Below, one piece after another: positions 11,801 through 24,900 of a stretch of 64,000 nucleotides of DNA. The stretch lies in assembly GCA_030141605.1 (NCBI GenBank), contig JAQGDQ010000341.1, forward strand, positions 124,001 through 188,000. The letters run 5' to 3'. Under the pieces are notes generated by a model. That model was given only the letters and a program-made list of their open reading frames with translations. It made no database searches and was not told where the DNA came from. The translations under genes were made by a program, and so were the position numbers. Position 1 is the stretch's first letter. Each line of letters begins with the position of its first letter. Origin of the DNA: Tubiluchus corallicola. Taxonomy: Eukaryota; Priapulida; Priapulimorpha; Priapulimorphida; Tubiluchidae.

Positions 11801-14800
11801 TAGTGTAAAAATTGTGTAAGCTTTTCCACTAGTTACGTAAATTTTTACTTGATCTGCTTAAAGTGTCCTAAACTAGTGTAGACGCGGAAATTAAAAAAAA
11901 TTAGTTTTGTATTTGAAGTTTTTATTACAGCAGCAAGTAATTCACGTGGAGCAAAAGTTCGCCACGTCCCTCTGAATGACGGAGCTTGTAGAAGCCAGAG
12001 AGTCAACGAAGTTGGAAGTTTGTCACCCAGAGGCATTATGAAACATGGGTGGAATGCGAAATCTTCTTCATTCAGTTCAAGGTACAGTAGTTTTCAGCTA
12101 ACAGGCACCACCGATAAGAGATTTATCTTATATGATAAGATGAGTAATGCGTGTATCCATGTGTAAATTCCGGAATAACTTAAAAAATTGGTGCTTCTGT
12201 TTATGCGAGAGCTAGTGGGTTTGACCATGCAGACTCTGGCCTTGGAAAATATTTTAGCATGCTGAAATACTGAAGCAAAGTTATTATTGATATAAAATTG
12301 TAACCTGAAGGGGTTTATTTGGTGCAGTAGTGATAGTGATTAGTCAGCATAAGGATAGATTTGAACTCTTGTGATAGCACGTTTCTTTCATTTCAATGCC
12401 AAATGGCCAAATAGCTAGGTTGATGTATTTCTTTATATGTCTGATTACAAACCAAAACCGTCCATAAGTCGGCATAGTTAAAACTAACTTATGATACTTC
12501 AAAGTAGAATGCACCAAAAATTTGGTCAAATGTTAATTTTTTTGTTTTTTTATAGAAAGTCCATAGCAACCTCATTTTTTCACATTTTCGTGCAGTTGAT
12601 AAGTGTTTTGTGGAGGCATGATAAAAAACAATGGCTGACTTTAACAGTTTTTCAGTGCATTGCCTGCATCTTATTTTCAATGTGGATTATGTCAGCTTAG
12701 AAATAACATAGAGCGATGAGCTTGGTATCAAAATAACCCTGATGAAATGGGGATTTAGGATCTGTCAATAACTAAAAAAGCTTAATTTTTGACTTATGGA
12801 CGATTTTGCTATGCAAGCACACAAAGTATCACACCAGCAAATCTGACATAAAAATAACGAGTAATCAGTAAGCGATTCTATTCATTATTCAGGAGTAATC
12901 TCACCGATATGATTATAATCTTTCCAAAATAATTCTTTAATGGTAACAAATGACTTTTTAGAAGTAATTAGCAAATGTGACAGATTTGTTTTTAAAAATA
13001 GAAACCCACCATAAAGCTTTTGTCACATTTTTGCCAAGAATGATGCGCTAAGCTGTTAAAGGTTGAAAAGTAAATATTTTGGGCTTTTTAATATATTTTT
13101 TGCCAGTAATGTGGGCTTGTGGCCTAAATGCAACCCAATAGTGTCAAAAACACTAATTAGTTCTTATTGTCTTCCCATTTTGTTGTGCAGGTGTGAAATT
13201 GGTGGCATTTTCACTATAGATGTGGATGTGCTGGGAGTAAGTTGGAATTGTGCGTATAGAAAAAATATTTGGAGTTTAAACAAAATGAAGGTGTAAAACT
13301 ATTTGTGAACCATTGCGGTACCATGCCAGGAAATTTTTGATTGGCATTCGTAAATCGGGCTTTTTAAGAAGAATTAAAACTTCCGAATCCCTTGCTATAC
13401 CAAAATGTTGTATTTTGTGAGTGACTCAGATGTTAATTTGAAGATAAAGCTTAGACGTATTCTCTGCTTTAATTTTAATGTAAAACAAAAAGTTAAAAAA
13501 GGATTTTATGAATGTAAAATCAATGTAAGCAACTATATGTAGCATGCATTATGATGTGTATGGACTTCACCATCCTTTTTTAATTACTAACAAAATTATT
13601 TATTATAATTATTATTTATCTATTAAGTAATTATTTATTTTAATTATTATTTATCTATTAAGTAATTATTTATTTTAATTATTATTTATCTATTAAGTAA
13701 TTATTTATTTTAATTATTGTTTATCTATTAAGTAATTATTTATTTTAATTATTATTTATCTATTAAGTAATTATTTATTTTTATTATAAATATTGTATTA
13801 ATTCAAATATGTGAAAGAGCTAGCAATTAACATGTTTTCTGTCATAGTTGTACTAATGACTTGTTTTGGCTTGATTTATTACATTGAAAATGATAGTTGC
13901 TGTCGAAATGATTACTTGCACTAATAAACAACTAATGTTAATTGTATTAATTATCTAGACTTGCAAAATCACTGCTGTACAAAATTTTATACAAATAAAA
14001 GAGTAAAAATAGTAATGAAGCCCATCTTTGCATGTTTTCTTAGTATTTTTTGGGTTTGGTTATGTAAATTAGACATGTTATTTTTGCAGGGTGCAGAGCC
14101 CCCTGAGGGGCTGTTCCACAAGCAACAAGAGGAAATTCACCGAATCAGCAAAACGTCGTTATCATACTGCTGACTTTCATCGTGCTTTGCGTGCTTCATC
14201 CTCTGTTCCCGGGTCTACTTCGCGCGCTTCGTCCTCTGTTCCCGGGTCTACTTCGCGTGCTTCGTCCTCTGTTCCCGGGTCTACTTCGCGTGCTTTGTCC
14301 TCTGTTCCCGGGTCTACTTTGCGTGCTTCATCCTCTGTTCCCGGGTCTACGTCTAGATGGGCATTTCCTTCATCAAGCAAGACAGTAGTAAAAGTGGATA
14401 TGTCAGCACGGAGTAGTGACGTAGCGGATGATTCCAATTCAATAATTCATCAGTCTGAGCTTACAGAAGAACTTGATGTGAATGAGCGACCAAAGACTGT
14501 TCTAGAAGAACTGTCTAGTTTCACAAATAGTACTAAAAAAAGAAATCGCACAAATTCGGCACCGAATGCTGTATATTCTAGTAAAAAAAAGCATTTGTGT
14601 TCGAATTCTCGGCGGCATCTTAGTTGGGAGGTAGAAAAAAGTCATAACAAAGATAAAGAAAATTTGTCTAATGCAGATATAATGCGATCAAAAACTTCGG
14701 AGTCCATGCAAAGTTCTTCGTGCAGTATGTTTCCAAGAATGGGCGACGACAGCAGCGCTATAAATAAGTATGACTGCAACGCCATTGAAATCAAAAACTC

Positions 14801-17800
14801 AAATTTTGTAACAGGTCCTGATATAACATCACTAGATAGTGCTGTCGTACCAGTAAAGCCATTGGTAATCAGTAACAAGAATCAGTGTCAGTATGATAAT
14901 GTTTTATCAGATCATGGCAAGCCTCAGAGTAACTTTGATTTCAAACCAGTCATTACAGATGCTCTTCAAAATGAAACTTCTTTCACTTGTACGGATTCAC
15001 TTCACACTTTGCACCAGGGTTACGACGTAACTTCGTCAAATGTGTGCCACACCAATATTACACATTCGTCACACACGGCGTACCAATATCAAAACGTTTG
15101 TGAAGAAGGAGACAGTAGAGCAGCTGTAATGGTCAAACAGTCGAGTTTCTCTTTTACATCTTTGTATGCTGGCATGGGTGCCTCCACCAAGGGGCACATT
15201 CCTCAGGAAAGGTCAACCGATCCACGGTTTCTCGGTCAAGGTTTCGTGACTCCGTTATCCTGTAATGGGTTGTCAGATTTTCAATTTGAAAGATTTTTGG
15301 TTTGTGCTGCAGACATTTTGCCTGAAGTCAGGAGGCAGTTAGAGCAAAGAGAGGTTAGTGAAGTTAAGCTGTATGTCATTTAAGGCGTTTTGAAGTTAAT
15401 AGAATGTGTAATGAGAATGTTATTAGGTTCCGGGGTTTGGAGCATTGGGATTTGAACAAGTGTAAAATGTGTAACTTTTATTTCGTTAAAGATTAAATAT
15501 GCTTTGATTACACAAGCAGAAAATTAGAAGATCTTCGGTTCGAGTCCCAATGGATGTCCAAGCATTTTCAGACTTTTCAATTTGGTATTTGTTCTGAGCG
15601 ATTAATGAACTGATCTTGCAGTACGTCTTGATGCAGTGGAGTCATGAACTATGATACTATGATTCCCTCTGCTAGATGTCTAGTGCTTATTGTATAAATT
15701 TTCAGTGGAGTACCGCTGTAGTGTAATGCTTAGAATGGTTAGCATAGCTGCCCAGAAATCATAAATTCAGAATGTCTTGAATGTAATTTGGTATGCTTTT
15801 TATGATTATTGGGTTTTATTACTACTAAAGTTTAAATGAGTGATTCTCGATGTTCCATTAGGGTCGGTTTGTTGTTGCAAATTTGAATAGACATTTATAC
15901 GAATTTAGGTAAATTAAGGCTGGTATTTATGTAAAATATTGAGTAATCTAAAAAAGACAGGTTTTCCTATTGTACTGCATGTCTGTCTTTTTGCTGAACT
16001 CAACTTGTAGCTTAAATACTGTAAGATTTTTGTAAGAAACAACTTTGCATGTATCTGAAAGCTCTGTCTTTTTCTACAGGTTATCATACTTATGCTTTTA
16101 ACGTAAAAATGTAAAAAAATTATGTTTTTAAATTCAAACTAAGTTTGTGTGGATCACCTTTACTTGATGTTATTAGGGGAGGGGTGTGTTAAAATGGCCC
16201 CATTACATTGGCTATAGAATGCAGCAATTCACTGGTTGATTTAAAGTAGATCGGTGTATTTTAATAGCATGAATGGTTAGACACTCCGATGTGTTTCAAT
16301 CATTTTCACATGTGACAGCAAAGTGATTGAAGTCAACTGATATTTCTTGATTCTTTTATAACTCAGAGTTCTGAGGGACATGTCACTTGCAATGACAAAA
16401 ATAAAAACAGCGTCAGTTATAAAGTCATGGCTGAACAAAGAGCGTCGTCACCTGGTGTCACAAAGAATGAAATGGAACCAAATTCTTTTGCCATTTTGGA
16501 AGCTGAAGAGGAACCTAAATGTTCTGTTGAACAGGTAATCCATTTCTTAGTTCACATTCTTTTACTTCAACAGTTTCTTAATTTGTTGATTGTCAACAAA
16601 ACTTCATTGTTCTTGTTGAGTCTTCTTTTTCTTATTGGCCACCAAATGCCTATAACTTAAGTCTTTTATTTTCACTCTTTCTACAGGAAACTCTGATATT
16701 GTTTTTTTTTATAATTAGCCGAATTCTGAATCGAAGCCTTCATTTCTCCAGTTTCTTGAACGACTAAAAAAAGAGAAGGTGGCAGCAATTCAGAGTCCAC
16801 CTGAGCGAAACAAAGCTTTCTACTGTGATATAGTGCCATCTAAGCTAAAAATGCAATCATACAGAGGAAACAAAGATGAACCGGTAGAAAAACCACAATC
16901 CCATGGAGGAAGCAAAGGAGACGCTGTAGAACTTCCGGAGACTCTGTTACAGGGATCGGAAAGAAGAGTTTCGGGAGACGTCGAAAGTATGTGCGACATT
17001 ATCAGCAGCGACGATGTTAAAAGTGATCATAGCGCAACAAGTGTTCACCAAATTAGCCACGGTTTAGACATGGATTTGTCACAGGATTTGTCTGAAAATA
17101 TGGAGGACAGTCAGGAGATTTCAAGCACTTCACTAGTATTTGATATGAAGCAAACGATCAATGCTGTTTCGACAACAACAGCAGCACCTGTTGACAGGAA
17201 TTTGAAAGTGTTAGCAACATCGGTAAAGTCATTGCCAACTTCTCCAGTGAACTGTGTTGATCTGACTACTTTAAAAAGCAATCATTTGGCACAAGTACTG
17301 AGTACAGATGACGTGAGCTCACAGGTTAAGCTTGTAACATCCAATTCTTGCTGCAGTAATGCCACCAAGACGCCATTATCAAATGACAAAATGGGAAGGG
17401 ATGTTCTTGGTGAAGATTCAGTTCAACCAAAATCTGCCGTGGAGGATTTCTTGCCATTGGGAGGAGCCACAAGATCCTCATCTGCAGAGCTTGATGAACT
17501 TATGTTGGAGAAATCTGCTTCACCAATTTTTGTGTGTGCAAAAGTGAAAGACTGTCAGTCAAGCCAGAGAGGCAGTGTAATTGAAGCCTCAGCAATAGAC
17601 TTGGACTTGGCTACCAAACCAAGTGGTCATGCCTCGTGTTTAACATGTTATAATGCTGAAAATGTAGCTCAAACTACAAAACCTGCTACAAATTTTGAAA
17701 ATGCAAGAATGAAAATTGCGAAATCGAGTCCGAAATTAAATCACATACCAGCCGTTATTGCTAAAACAAGGCAACCCGAAAACTTTAATTTGATAAGGAC

Positions 17801-19043
17801 TACACCCATTTATCAGCGTCTACAAGAGGGGTCTACAGTTTTTGCGCAAAGTCTTGGATCTGATGTGACTCATGATAAAATTAATCATCTCGCTAATGCC
17901 TCTGTGTTCGCAGAAGTGATGAGTACAATGGATATGGATATGGATGATGATGATGACAGCAACAAAACTGTCCAACCTAGTGAACAAGAAGAAAAAGCCG
18001 GAAGTGATATATTTGCTTGTCGTAATAAGGGTGTTCCGAGTCCCCAAACTAAAGATTTTCCTGAACTTGTTGATGCTGATGCACAGTTGATGGCTAACAT
18101 TTATGCCAAAAATGCTCAGAAATCTCTTAGTTTAGTACCAAATAATGAAAACAACGTAAAAGGCATACAATCTCAAAATGGTGCCGTAAACAAGTCCGTA
18201 CAAATGACTCCAAAAAATGTTGTAAACAGTTGCCAACAAACTGAAAACACCAAGTTACTCATTGACGAAAAATGTCTTGTAGGCTGTCAGTGCAGTCAAA
18301 ACACAAATCTAAGCCAACACAGCGTCGAACAGTCGAAGTCCTCTGATGAGAGAAAATGGGGAAATTATGAAATTGTGAGGTTGCCTAGCAACCTGCAAAT
18401 ATCTTTTGAAGTGTGTTGCCTTCTACAGGAAGTGCTGAAGAAAGTTGTGGAATCTTCTAGATCTCGGACATCTACAATACCTAAAATTTGGAATCGTGGA
18501 AGGAAAATTATTACTAGCAGAAATCTGTCAGCACATTCTAATCGACAAAGCAGAAACGCCGACAATATGGCTGAAAATACTTACTCCACTAGTTCGGAGC
18601 AGAACCCACGTTTCTCTAAAATGAAAATACCCTCAAACGGAAATGAACCCGTGTCAGCGCAGACAGTGCTATCCAGTATGAAACCTGCATCACTGCCTTC
18701 CTTAATGCTGTCACCAATAGCACCTTCCCCTTTGACAGACGATTTAGGTTTGTCTAAGTCTAAAACTGTGATGGCTCTCTGCTCGTTGTCTCAAGAGCAA
18801 GCATTGATGGCCCCTCCTAAACCACTTTTCACTTCTACTCCAATTTGTCCTCCTCTTCTGAGAAACAGAGAAGCGGGCCTTTTTCTGAATAGGAAAGTGC
18901 GGGACAGGTCGCTTAACAATGCTGAAACAAGTCACTGCGACAGTACGTTATGGCAGGTATGCACAAAAAAGACGCCAGTCATTGGCAAAGTTAAAAAACG
19001 GGCACATCTGACAAGTTCACAAAAGTGGAAGACTGAAGACTAA
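8838..19043 (+). CDS. Long disordered Ser/Thr-rich protein, possibly REDIC1-like
   Basis: Proposed exons are 8838-8912, 9721-9751 (weak), 11931-12081, 14090-15353, 16367-16534 and 16719-19043. Phases agree (0, 1, 2, 0, 0), giving about 1,337 residues with a TAA at 19041. Acceptor CAG at 8826-8828 precedes the ATG. The N-terminus is MNWVGGARARVKAKAQ. As I recall it, vertebrate REDIC1/C12orf40, needed for meiotic crossovers, also starts MNWVGG and then turns basic. The rest is low-complexity and rich in Ser, Thr, Asn and Gln, with a five-copy 11-residue repeat, an acidic MDMDMDDDDD patch and short basic clusters (KRKFTESAKRR; KKRAHL near the end). I see no catalytic domain. FLQFLERLKKEKVAAIQ in the last exon could be a short helix. 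The 31-nt second exon rests only on its splice sites and phase. The two large exons are secure as coding sequence; the REDIC1 assignment is tentative. Confidence 0.7.
8938..9720. other. Intron with tRNA-like SINE fragment
   Basis: Intronic. Near 9287, GAATGGCAGAGTGGTCAT resembles a tRNA Pol III A box, and about 45 bp later AATGGTTCGTAACT resembles a degraded B box. This suggests a tRNA-derived SINE remnant on the plus strand. Related A-box fragments occur near 4945, 25401-25440 and 38090-38115. Confidence 0.4.
11285..11645. repeat. Dispersed 350-bp repeat, copy 1
   Basis: About 350 bp shares many ordered blocks with 20165-20530 in the same orientation: GGAAACAGTC, CAACACTGT, CAGGTCGACAAC, ATCTCTGA, CAGACCACA, AACATGAGC and GTTGCGT. 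The copies are diverged with small indels. No clear inverted termini were found. One copy lies in the third intron of the REDIC1-like model and the other downstream of that gene. Confidence 0.8.
12453..12808. mobile_element. MITE with 18-bp inverted ends
   Basis: The left end is CAAAACCGTCCATAAGTC. The right end is the inverted form with one mismatch (GACTTATGGACGATTTTG). The element is 356 bp and non-coding. A second copy begins at 44532, which supports mobility. No target duplication is evident, so the superfamily is not assigned. It lies in the intron before the 14090-15353 exon. Confidence 0.82.
13600..13790. repeat. 35-bp AT-rich tandem repeat
   Basis: Five copies with a 35-bp period (TATTAAGTAA at 13621, 13656, 13691, 13726 and 13761), almost entirely A and T. 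It is intronic. Confidence 0.9.
14191..14355 (+). repeat. 33-bp coding minisatellite
   Basis: Five in-frame 33-bp units, each with CCCGGGTCTAC (14208, 14241, 14274, 14307, 14340), encode ASSSVPGSTSR with few changes. Three units are nearly identical at DNA level, so the array expanded recently or is being homogenised. It is part of the large fourth exon of the REDIC1-like gene. Confidence 0.92.
15384..16366. other. Intron; isolated tRNA-like fragments
   Basis: This is the phase-0 intron between the two largest coding blocks (donor GTTAGT at 15354). GGTTCGAGTCC near 15538 is a perfect B-box match, and TGGTTAGCATAGCTGCCC near 15738 resembles a tRNA 5' half. Neither folds into an obvious cloverleaf, so they look like SINE debris. 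Confidence 0.4.
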
Positions 19044-20160
19044 TTCAGACTGCAAAACTCGATTTACAAAATGCAATTCAGTTAGCAGTGACGAATATCT
19101 TCAGTACGCAACCTTATGAATGAAATTTTTGTCAGGTTAAATTTTAATAGTAGTAGTCCGGGTTTTGCAGTAGAGTGGCAGATTATGTTAGGGTTTATTT
19201 AACAGATGCATTCTCTGTTGTCTGGATAAAGGCAGTATATGTAAATCAACTAAATTGTGAAAATACTGTTTAAGTAACAACAGCGTAACTACTGTGGTAA
19301 GAGCAACATGCAAAAATATTGCTAATGTTATCGTGAAAATTGAAAGACTGTGCTGGTTACTGCAGGTGTGTGCTAGTGTATGTCAATAACAGGACATTTT
19401 GCCAAATCGAGTTTCATTTAATTTAGTTCAAGTCAGTTTTGTTTCAATTTTGTGCAAGCAGTAGGCTATGTCTTTTTATCATATTTAAGCACATTGCTGT
19501 TCCAAATTTTAAATCAAATCAAACTTAGTTTATTGAAGCTTTGCAATGTTCCTGTTCCCTGTTTGTAGAACTTTAGAAGCTACCATTTTCTTCCACCTTT
19601 TTGTAACATCCACCACATGGACAGACCAAGTCGGAAATAAATTTGCTTACCGGTCTCATTACGAGCCGCTGATACCCTTCAAATTTTTGACATTTTCTAA
19701 AAAAATTGGGCCCCCCAGGCCCCTATGGCACGACGCCACTGGGACAGACAGTAGAAATTTGGTACCATTTCTTTTCTTGTTTTATTTTTGTTATTATGAT
19801 TCTTCTATTACTTCTGAAATAGCGTTAGAATGAATTTGTATGCTGCTTCATAATAGGTACATAAGGTATTTGTTATTACCGTGTGATAGTCTTCCAATGT
19901 CTTGCTATACACTCAGGTACAAAATTTGTATGTAAGGAATTTGTGGCTATCTATATCATTGTTTGTAAAAGCTTATTATTGTGTACTTATTGTATTTGCA
20001 AAGGATTATTACACTGTACTTTTTTATTTACATGTTTATTTACTAAAGTTATTGTCAAGAAAGTGAATTGTTCATTCCATATTCAGTAGTTGAATTTTAG
20101 CATATTATTGTACATCACTAAAGCTAAGCGTAAGTTGACCTGCGACGCCACGCAACTCGC
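19044..20160. other. Downstream of REDIC1-like gene; possible hAT end
   Basis: 3' UTR or intergenic sequence. Near 19700-19740 a GC-rich block ending GGCACGACGCCACTG looks like a terminal inverted repeat of the CAGTGGCG type seen in hAT elements, but the partner end was not identified. No open frame here has a recognisable domain. Confidence 0.35.
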
Positions 20161-20164
20161 CTCA

Positions 20165-20530
20165 GCTGACAGGAAACAGTCATAGGCACATGCTCGGATC
20201 GATTGCTTCTGTTTTCCATTAACTGGGAAGATACCAGTTCCAGTGAGTTGCAACACTGTTCAGGTCGACAACAACTGAACGTACGTGAATGAAAAAGATC
20301 TCTGACCAGACCACAATCATCGTTGAACAATGCTTAGGTTAAAACTCAGTTGATACCATATGCCACCAGTAAAACATGAGCAAGTCGCTGGAACTGAGTT
20401 ACGTTGCATTAAATTGCACCGTAAGCTTGGTTATAACAACTGGATGTACTTAGAACTAACGGCTTACCATATGCCGCCAGTTGTCAGGTCTTCATTTGCG
20501 TTGCGTCACAAGGCTGGCGTAAGCCTACCT
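20165..20530. repeat. Dispersed 350-bp repeat, copy 2
   Basis: Same-orientation relative of 11285-11645, sharing ordered blocks such as TTCAGGTCGACAAC, GACCAGACCACA and AAACATGAGC. It is non-coding and somewhat diverged. Confidence 0.8.
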
Positions 20531-20898
20531 CAAGGATTGCAAGTCTAAATTATACTTTCTCTCTTGATGGAGACAACTGATGTCATTTGCTTGGAGGCAG
20601 GCAAACTAGGTGATAATTTATTTAAATTGGGCAGACACATTATTGTTTACAATTTACTGCAAAACTGTTCATCCTTTGTATTCTATTTTTACTGATAGTT
20701 TAGTGCTATATTCAGTGTATTGTGGATGTTTATAATTTGTATTTGTTAATATTGAAAGTAATAATACAGTGTTATTTTACTTTTGACTACTTGTATAAAT
20801 TTTCGAATATTCAGCCAATGCACTATTCGCTCTAAAAATATGTCGTTTTTTTCTACAATTCCGGCCGTTTTTTGTACAATTCCATCGAGCATTCAATG

Positions 20899-21020
20899 GC
20901 ATTCATGAGCCACTGAAGTGACGCAGACGTCTTGCCCTGTTTGGATGTAAATGCGTCTTCCCTCTACAAGGTAAATGGCTGGAATGAAGCTGCCTAGAGC
21001 GAGAATCGAAACATCTCCCC
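20899..21020 (-). repeat. SINE-like repeat, copy 1
   Basis: Shares GAGCCACTGAA, TTTGGATGTAAAT, AGGTAAATG and GCCTAGAGC, in that order, with 30739-30845, and its first part with 37929-37960. On the minus strand, TTTCGATTCTCGC resembles a Pol III B box, so a tRNA-derived SINE is possible. Confidence 0.65.
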
Positions 21021-21344
21021 ATCCATTTACCTACGAGCCCTAGTAAACTTCTTTTAACTTTGGTTGCCATGCACGAAACCGTAATCATTCAGCTGTGCAG
21101 CTCACCCAGTGCAGTGACAACTAGCTATTCTTAACAACATTTTTAGACTAATTAGTAACAAGGCACTCTTTGCTTACAAAAAACAAGCAAAATACTCGGT
21201 AGAAAACAATGAACACGACCCAAAGCTTTAGTTGTACAACTAACATTTATTGTATTTACTTTCCTGGTTTTCTATACATTGAAACGATAGCCTTCCTAGA
21301 AAATTCATATACATTGTTGTGAGTATATTCCTCATTGTACAGAG

Positions 21345-21625
21345 TTGCAATAAGTACTAGTGAAACAGTGCTGCAAAAATAATATGGGAACTCTTTTACA
21401 GAGATAATCTTTGTCATTCTTGAATGTTAAACCGAACAGTGGCTGCTACAAGCATTCAATAACAAGTTTGATAAATAAACTATGTTCAGATTTGCAAGTA
21501 AGTACTAGTTAAACGCTGCTGCAAAAATAATATGGGAACTCTTTTATACTAACAATTTTTTTCATTCTTGTATGTGAAGCTGAACAGTGGGCTGCTATAA
21601 GCATTCAATAACAAGTTGATAATAA
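21345..21625. repeat. Tandem duplication of about 150 bp
   Basis: The block AAGTACTAGT ... GCTGCAAAAATAATATGGG ... AACTCTTTTA ... GCATTCAATAACAAGTT occurs twice in a row with moderate divergence. Non-coding. Confidence 0.8.
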
Positions 21626-21754
21626 ATAAATATAGACAATAAATAACATAATATAGTTGTGAATAATATAATCAATATAACTGTGACTAACATAGGCTCA
21701 GAAATATGGGAGTCAGCCAACAATTAACATACTAATTTATGCCAAGGTGGGAAG

Positions 21755-21990
21755 CAAATCGTAGCAAGTAAATATACACAACAGCAATTACTGCTGCTTT
21801 TTCATGATACAACTGCTTAGGTTGACAATATAAAAAGATAGTGCATATCGCTAAAGCAATAGTTGGTTATAGAATAATATTTGACCAATACAATTGTAGC
21901 AAGTAAATATACACAACAGCAATTACTGCCACTCTTTTCATGACAGAGCTGCTTAGATTGACTCAATAAAAAGAGCTTAAGCAACAACTG
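21755..21990. repeat. Tandem duplication of about 132 bp
   Basis: GTAGCAAGTAAATATACACA followed by ACAGCAATTACTGC and CTGCTTAG occurs at 21763 and again at about 21896. Non-coding. Confidence 0.78.
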
Positions 21991-21999
21991 GTTATACTA

Positions 22000-24900
22000 T
22001 CACCTTTGACCAATAAAGAACACATTGTTAATCATTTCTATAAAGGTTACATGTTTATTAAGGGAAAATAATGTGAAGTATGTAAGTTCAAGGGTCTGAC
22101 TGCTTGTCAGTGGAAGAGGAAGTCCTTTCAATAATTGACACACATTTTCTGCTTGTATGAGCATGTACAAACTTAAAGAATAAGTAGAAATCATGTCAGA
22201 CATAACCAAAGGATTAAAATCAGGTGAATATTAGCATTAAATGCTACAAATTACAAACTTATGCCATTGTGATAAATGAAATTTGCAACCAAAAATGATA
22301 AACTGAAAACTTGAGAAATTGTAACACATTAAGATAAAGTCAATAAATAGGCCTACTCGTGTTTGTACTTAAGATTTAAATGTCACGCATGTGCAGCGAG
22401 AGATCAAAAATGCGCCGCTCCAGTATTGTTTTTGCCATAGTGTACAACTGAAAACAGTTTTTCTATTATACAACATGGCACCCATTTTTTGCCATATAAC
22501 AGACCATAGAATTTATATTAGAACATGGCTGCCTCACTTTGTTAACTCAGTAACAATTTGATGCTAGCAATGTCTATCTACGCACACGTGGCATTTAAAT
22601 CAATGGCTTGTACATTTAATTTTGCGCAAGCAAAAATTAGGAACAAAAAATCGCACACATTTGAATTACGCAAAAAAAACGAGCAAAAATAACAAGTTTG
22701 AGTCTCACAATGTATCATCAGAAATATTTTAACAATTTAACAGACATATGATATTTATCTACATTGTACAATACGCATCGCTATCTTTCATACACGAAAA
22801 TCGTAAAACATTTTAACATTTTCAATCAGTCATAAAAAATTGAGAGTTATACAAACCCAAATTTCAACTTATGGTTGACTAACTTGTTAGAATCTTCATA
22901 AGAATATAATCTTATTTCTACCATTAAAATCATGAATTGAAAAAGTTTGACACTTTCTTGTCCTTCACCTTAATTTTATATCTTTACTTGTCATTGAAAG
23001 ATTGCTGGTTCAAAGCCAAATTCGGTTATGATTTTTTCCACATTTTCCTTTTCTTTCAGTCATGTTTAGATTTAGAAAATCAGTAATTATTGATTCACTC
23101 CATTGTTAACTAATAATCTTGAAGCTGATACTAAAAACATAATCAAAGTTTCTCTAGCTTTCGTAAATTTACACATAAATTTCTAAGTCTTGCAACACAC
23201 AAAACAACAAAGTATGCGGCTCCATCCATTGGCAAGAAAAAAGGAAGCATTATTGACTAATGCCACTTTAATTATGCATATAATATATATTATAGTTAGT
23301 ACGTTTTGACTCCTTATATAATTGTGAATATTACAATAAGAGTCCTTCTGGATACATCAATTATAATAATAAATAATGCAAAATGGGTTCCAAAATGATA
23401 ATATAATCAAACTCATTTATAACTTTTACGATCTTTGAATTGGCACTTTATCAAAATATACAGACTAAATTGAACTGTCCTAAACAATCGGCAGTGCCAC
23501 TAATGACTAAGTTGGCAAGGATTACATCTTGACATGCAATTAAACTATTAGCAATCAAAGACATACAGCTGTTTCAACAAAACAACAAAATTTAGCAGTA
23601 CTTCTATTTTTTTTCTAAAAACAAATGTCAGTATTACAACAAAGTCTGAACTATTACCATGTTGCTTCAAACCAGTCATGGAGTTAGCCAGAAGCTCCCC
23701 TAACTACCATTATTTAATTAAAGGAAAAGACAAGCCATCCGAGAAGTTAAGCTTATTTAAATGTTTGGGAAAAATTGTTAGAAGAATTTTGCAAAAAAAG
23801 CTGATGACAGCGTCGTGTAATTAGTAAAATCACTTCAAAGTGGTGATCATTTCACGTTTGGGTGCTCACATTCTGAATACCAATTTTTCCACCAATGACG
23901 TCATTCATCGGCTGAAGAAAAGCAGCGCACTGTCAATTTCCGTCAAAAGTATAATAAGTTTTTACCAAAAATGTACAATGACAAAATTAGATGTGCAAAA
24001 TTTTGCAAGTACGATAGGCCTTAAAACAGAAGTTTAAATGAATTTCAGCAGCGCGCACTTACGGAAAGAAAAGAAGTGCTTAGAGAAAACCACGAATTCT
24101 ACCACTTACGTCATAGTTTACAAGTGAATGGCGGCTACCACAAAGCCTGAAAATTTCTATGCAGCGCTAGTATGACTTAACTTTATGCTTTATAAACAGC
24201 TTTTTCGTACGTTTTGTTGTACTTTTCAAAGTTGAAGTTATAACAGTAAAATAAACTCAAAATGCTAGGGGACTTGTACTTTCCCTTAATCTAAAAATAC
24301 GCGTGTTGGTAAAAGGTTATTGTTTGCAGACGATGTAAAAACAAATTTACAATTATTCTAAGAGATGACAGATTCTGTCTTCTTGGCACATGTTTTAGTC
24401 ATACAATTTTCGAGCAGAATTTTTGGAAAACATTAGTTACACACACCACACAACAACAAACTAAAATTATATAGAATAATAATCAACTGATGTATACTAG
24501 ATGTCCTTGATATCAGATACTTTTAGAAATTAATAAAAGATGCTAGATTTTCAAATGCCAACAAAGTTGAGAAAATACTGAGTGCATAGGATTTCACAGC
24601 TTATTGTCACAATGTATGTTAAACAACAGCCAACAGCAAACAACTGTCGAGTGCATGAAAAGCAAAGATTTCCCATATTGTCAGTAGTTATTATATGACT
24701 ACTTGCAAAACATGGGTTAACAAAGCTGTTGTAATAATGATAACAAGTTAATAGCAATTTCATAATTTGAGAAATGGTGTTCAATTTTTTGCTAATGTAT
24801 GATTTTTTTTCGCAAATTTTAAAGTCACTTATGATAAATTCTACATAGATTATCACGATGTAAAACTGCTGTGTACCGCATTTGACCAAAATGCTTAGAC

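Noticed and set aside
15528-15560. tRNA gene suggested by GGTTCGAGTCC
   Set aside because: Only a B box is present; no acceptor stem, D arm or anticodon arm can be placed around it.
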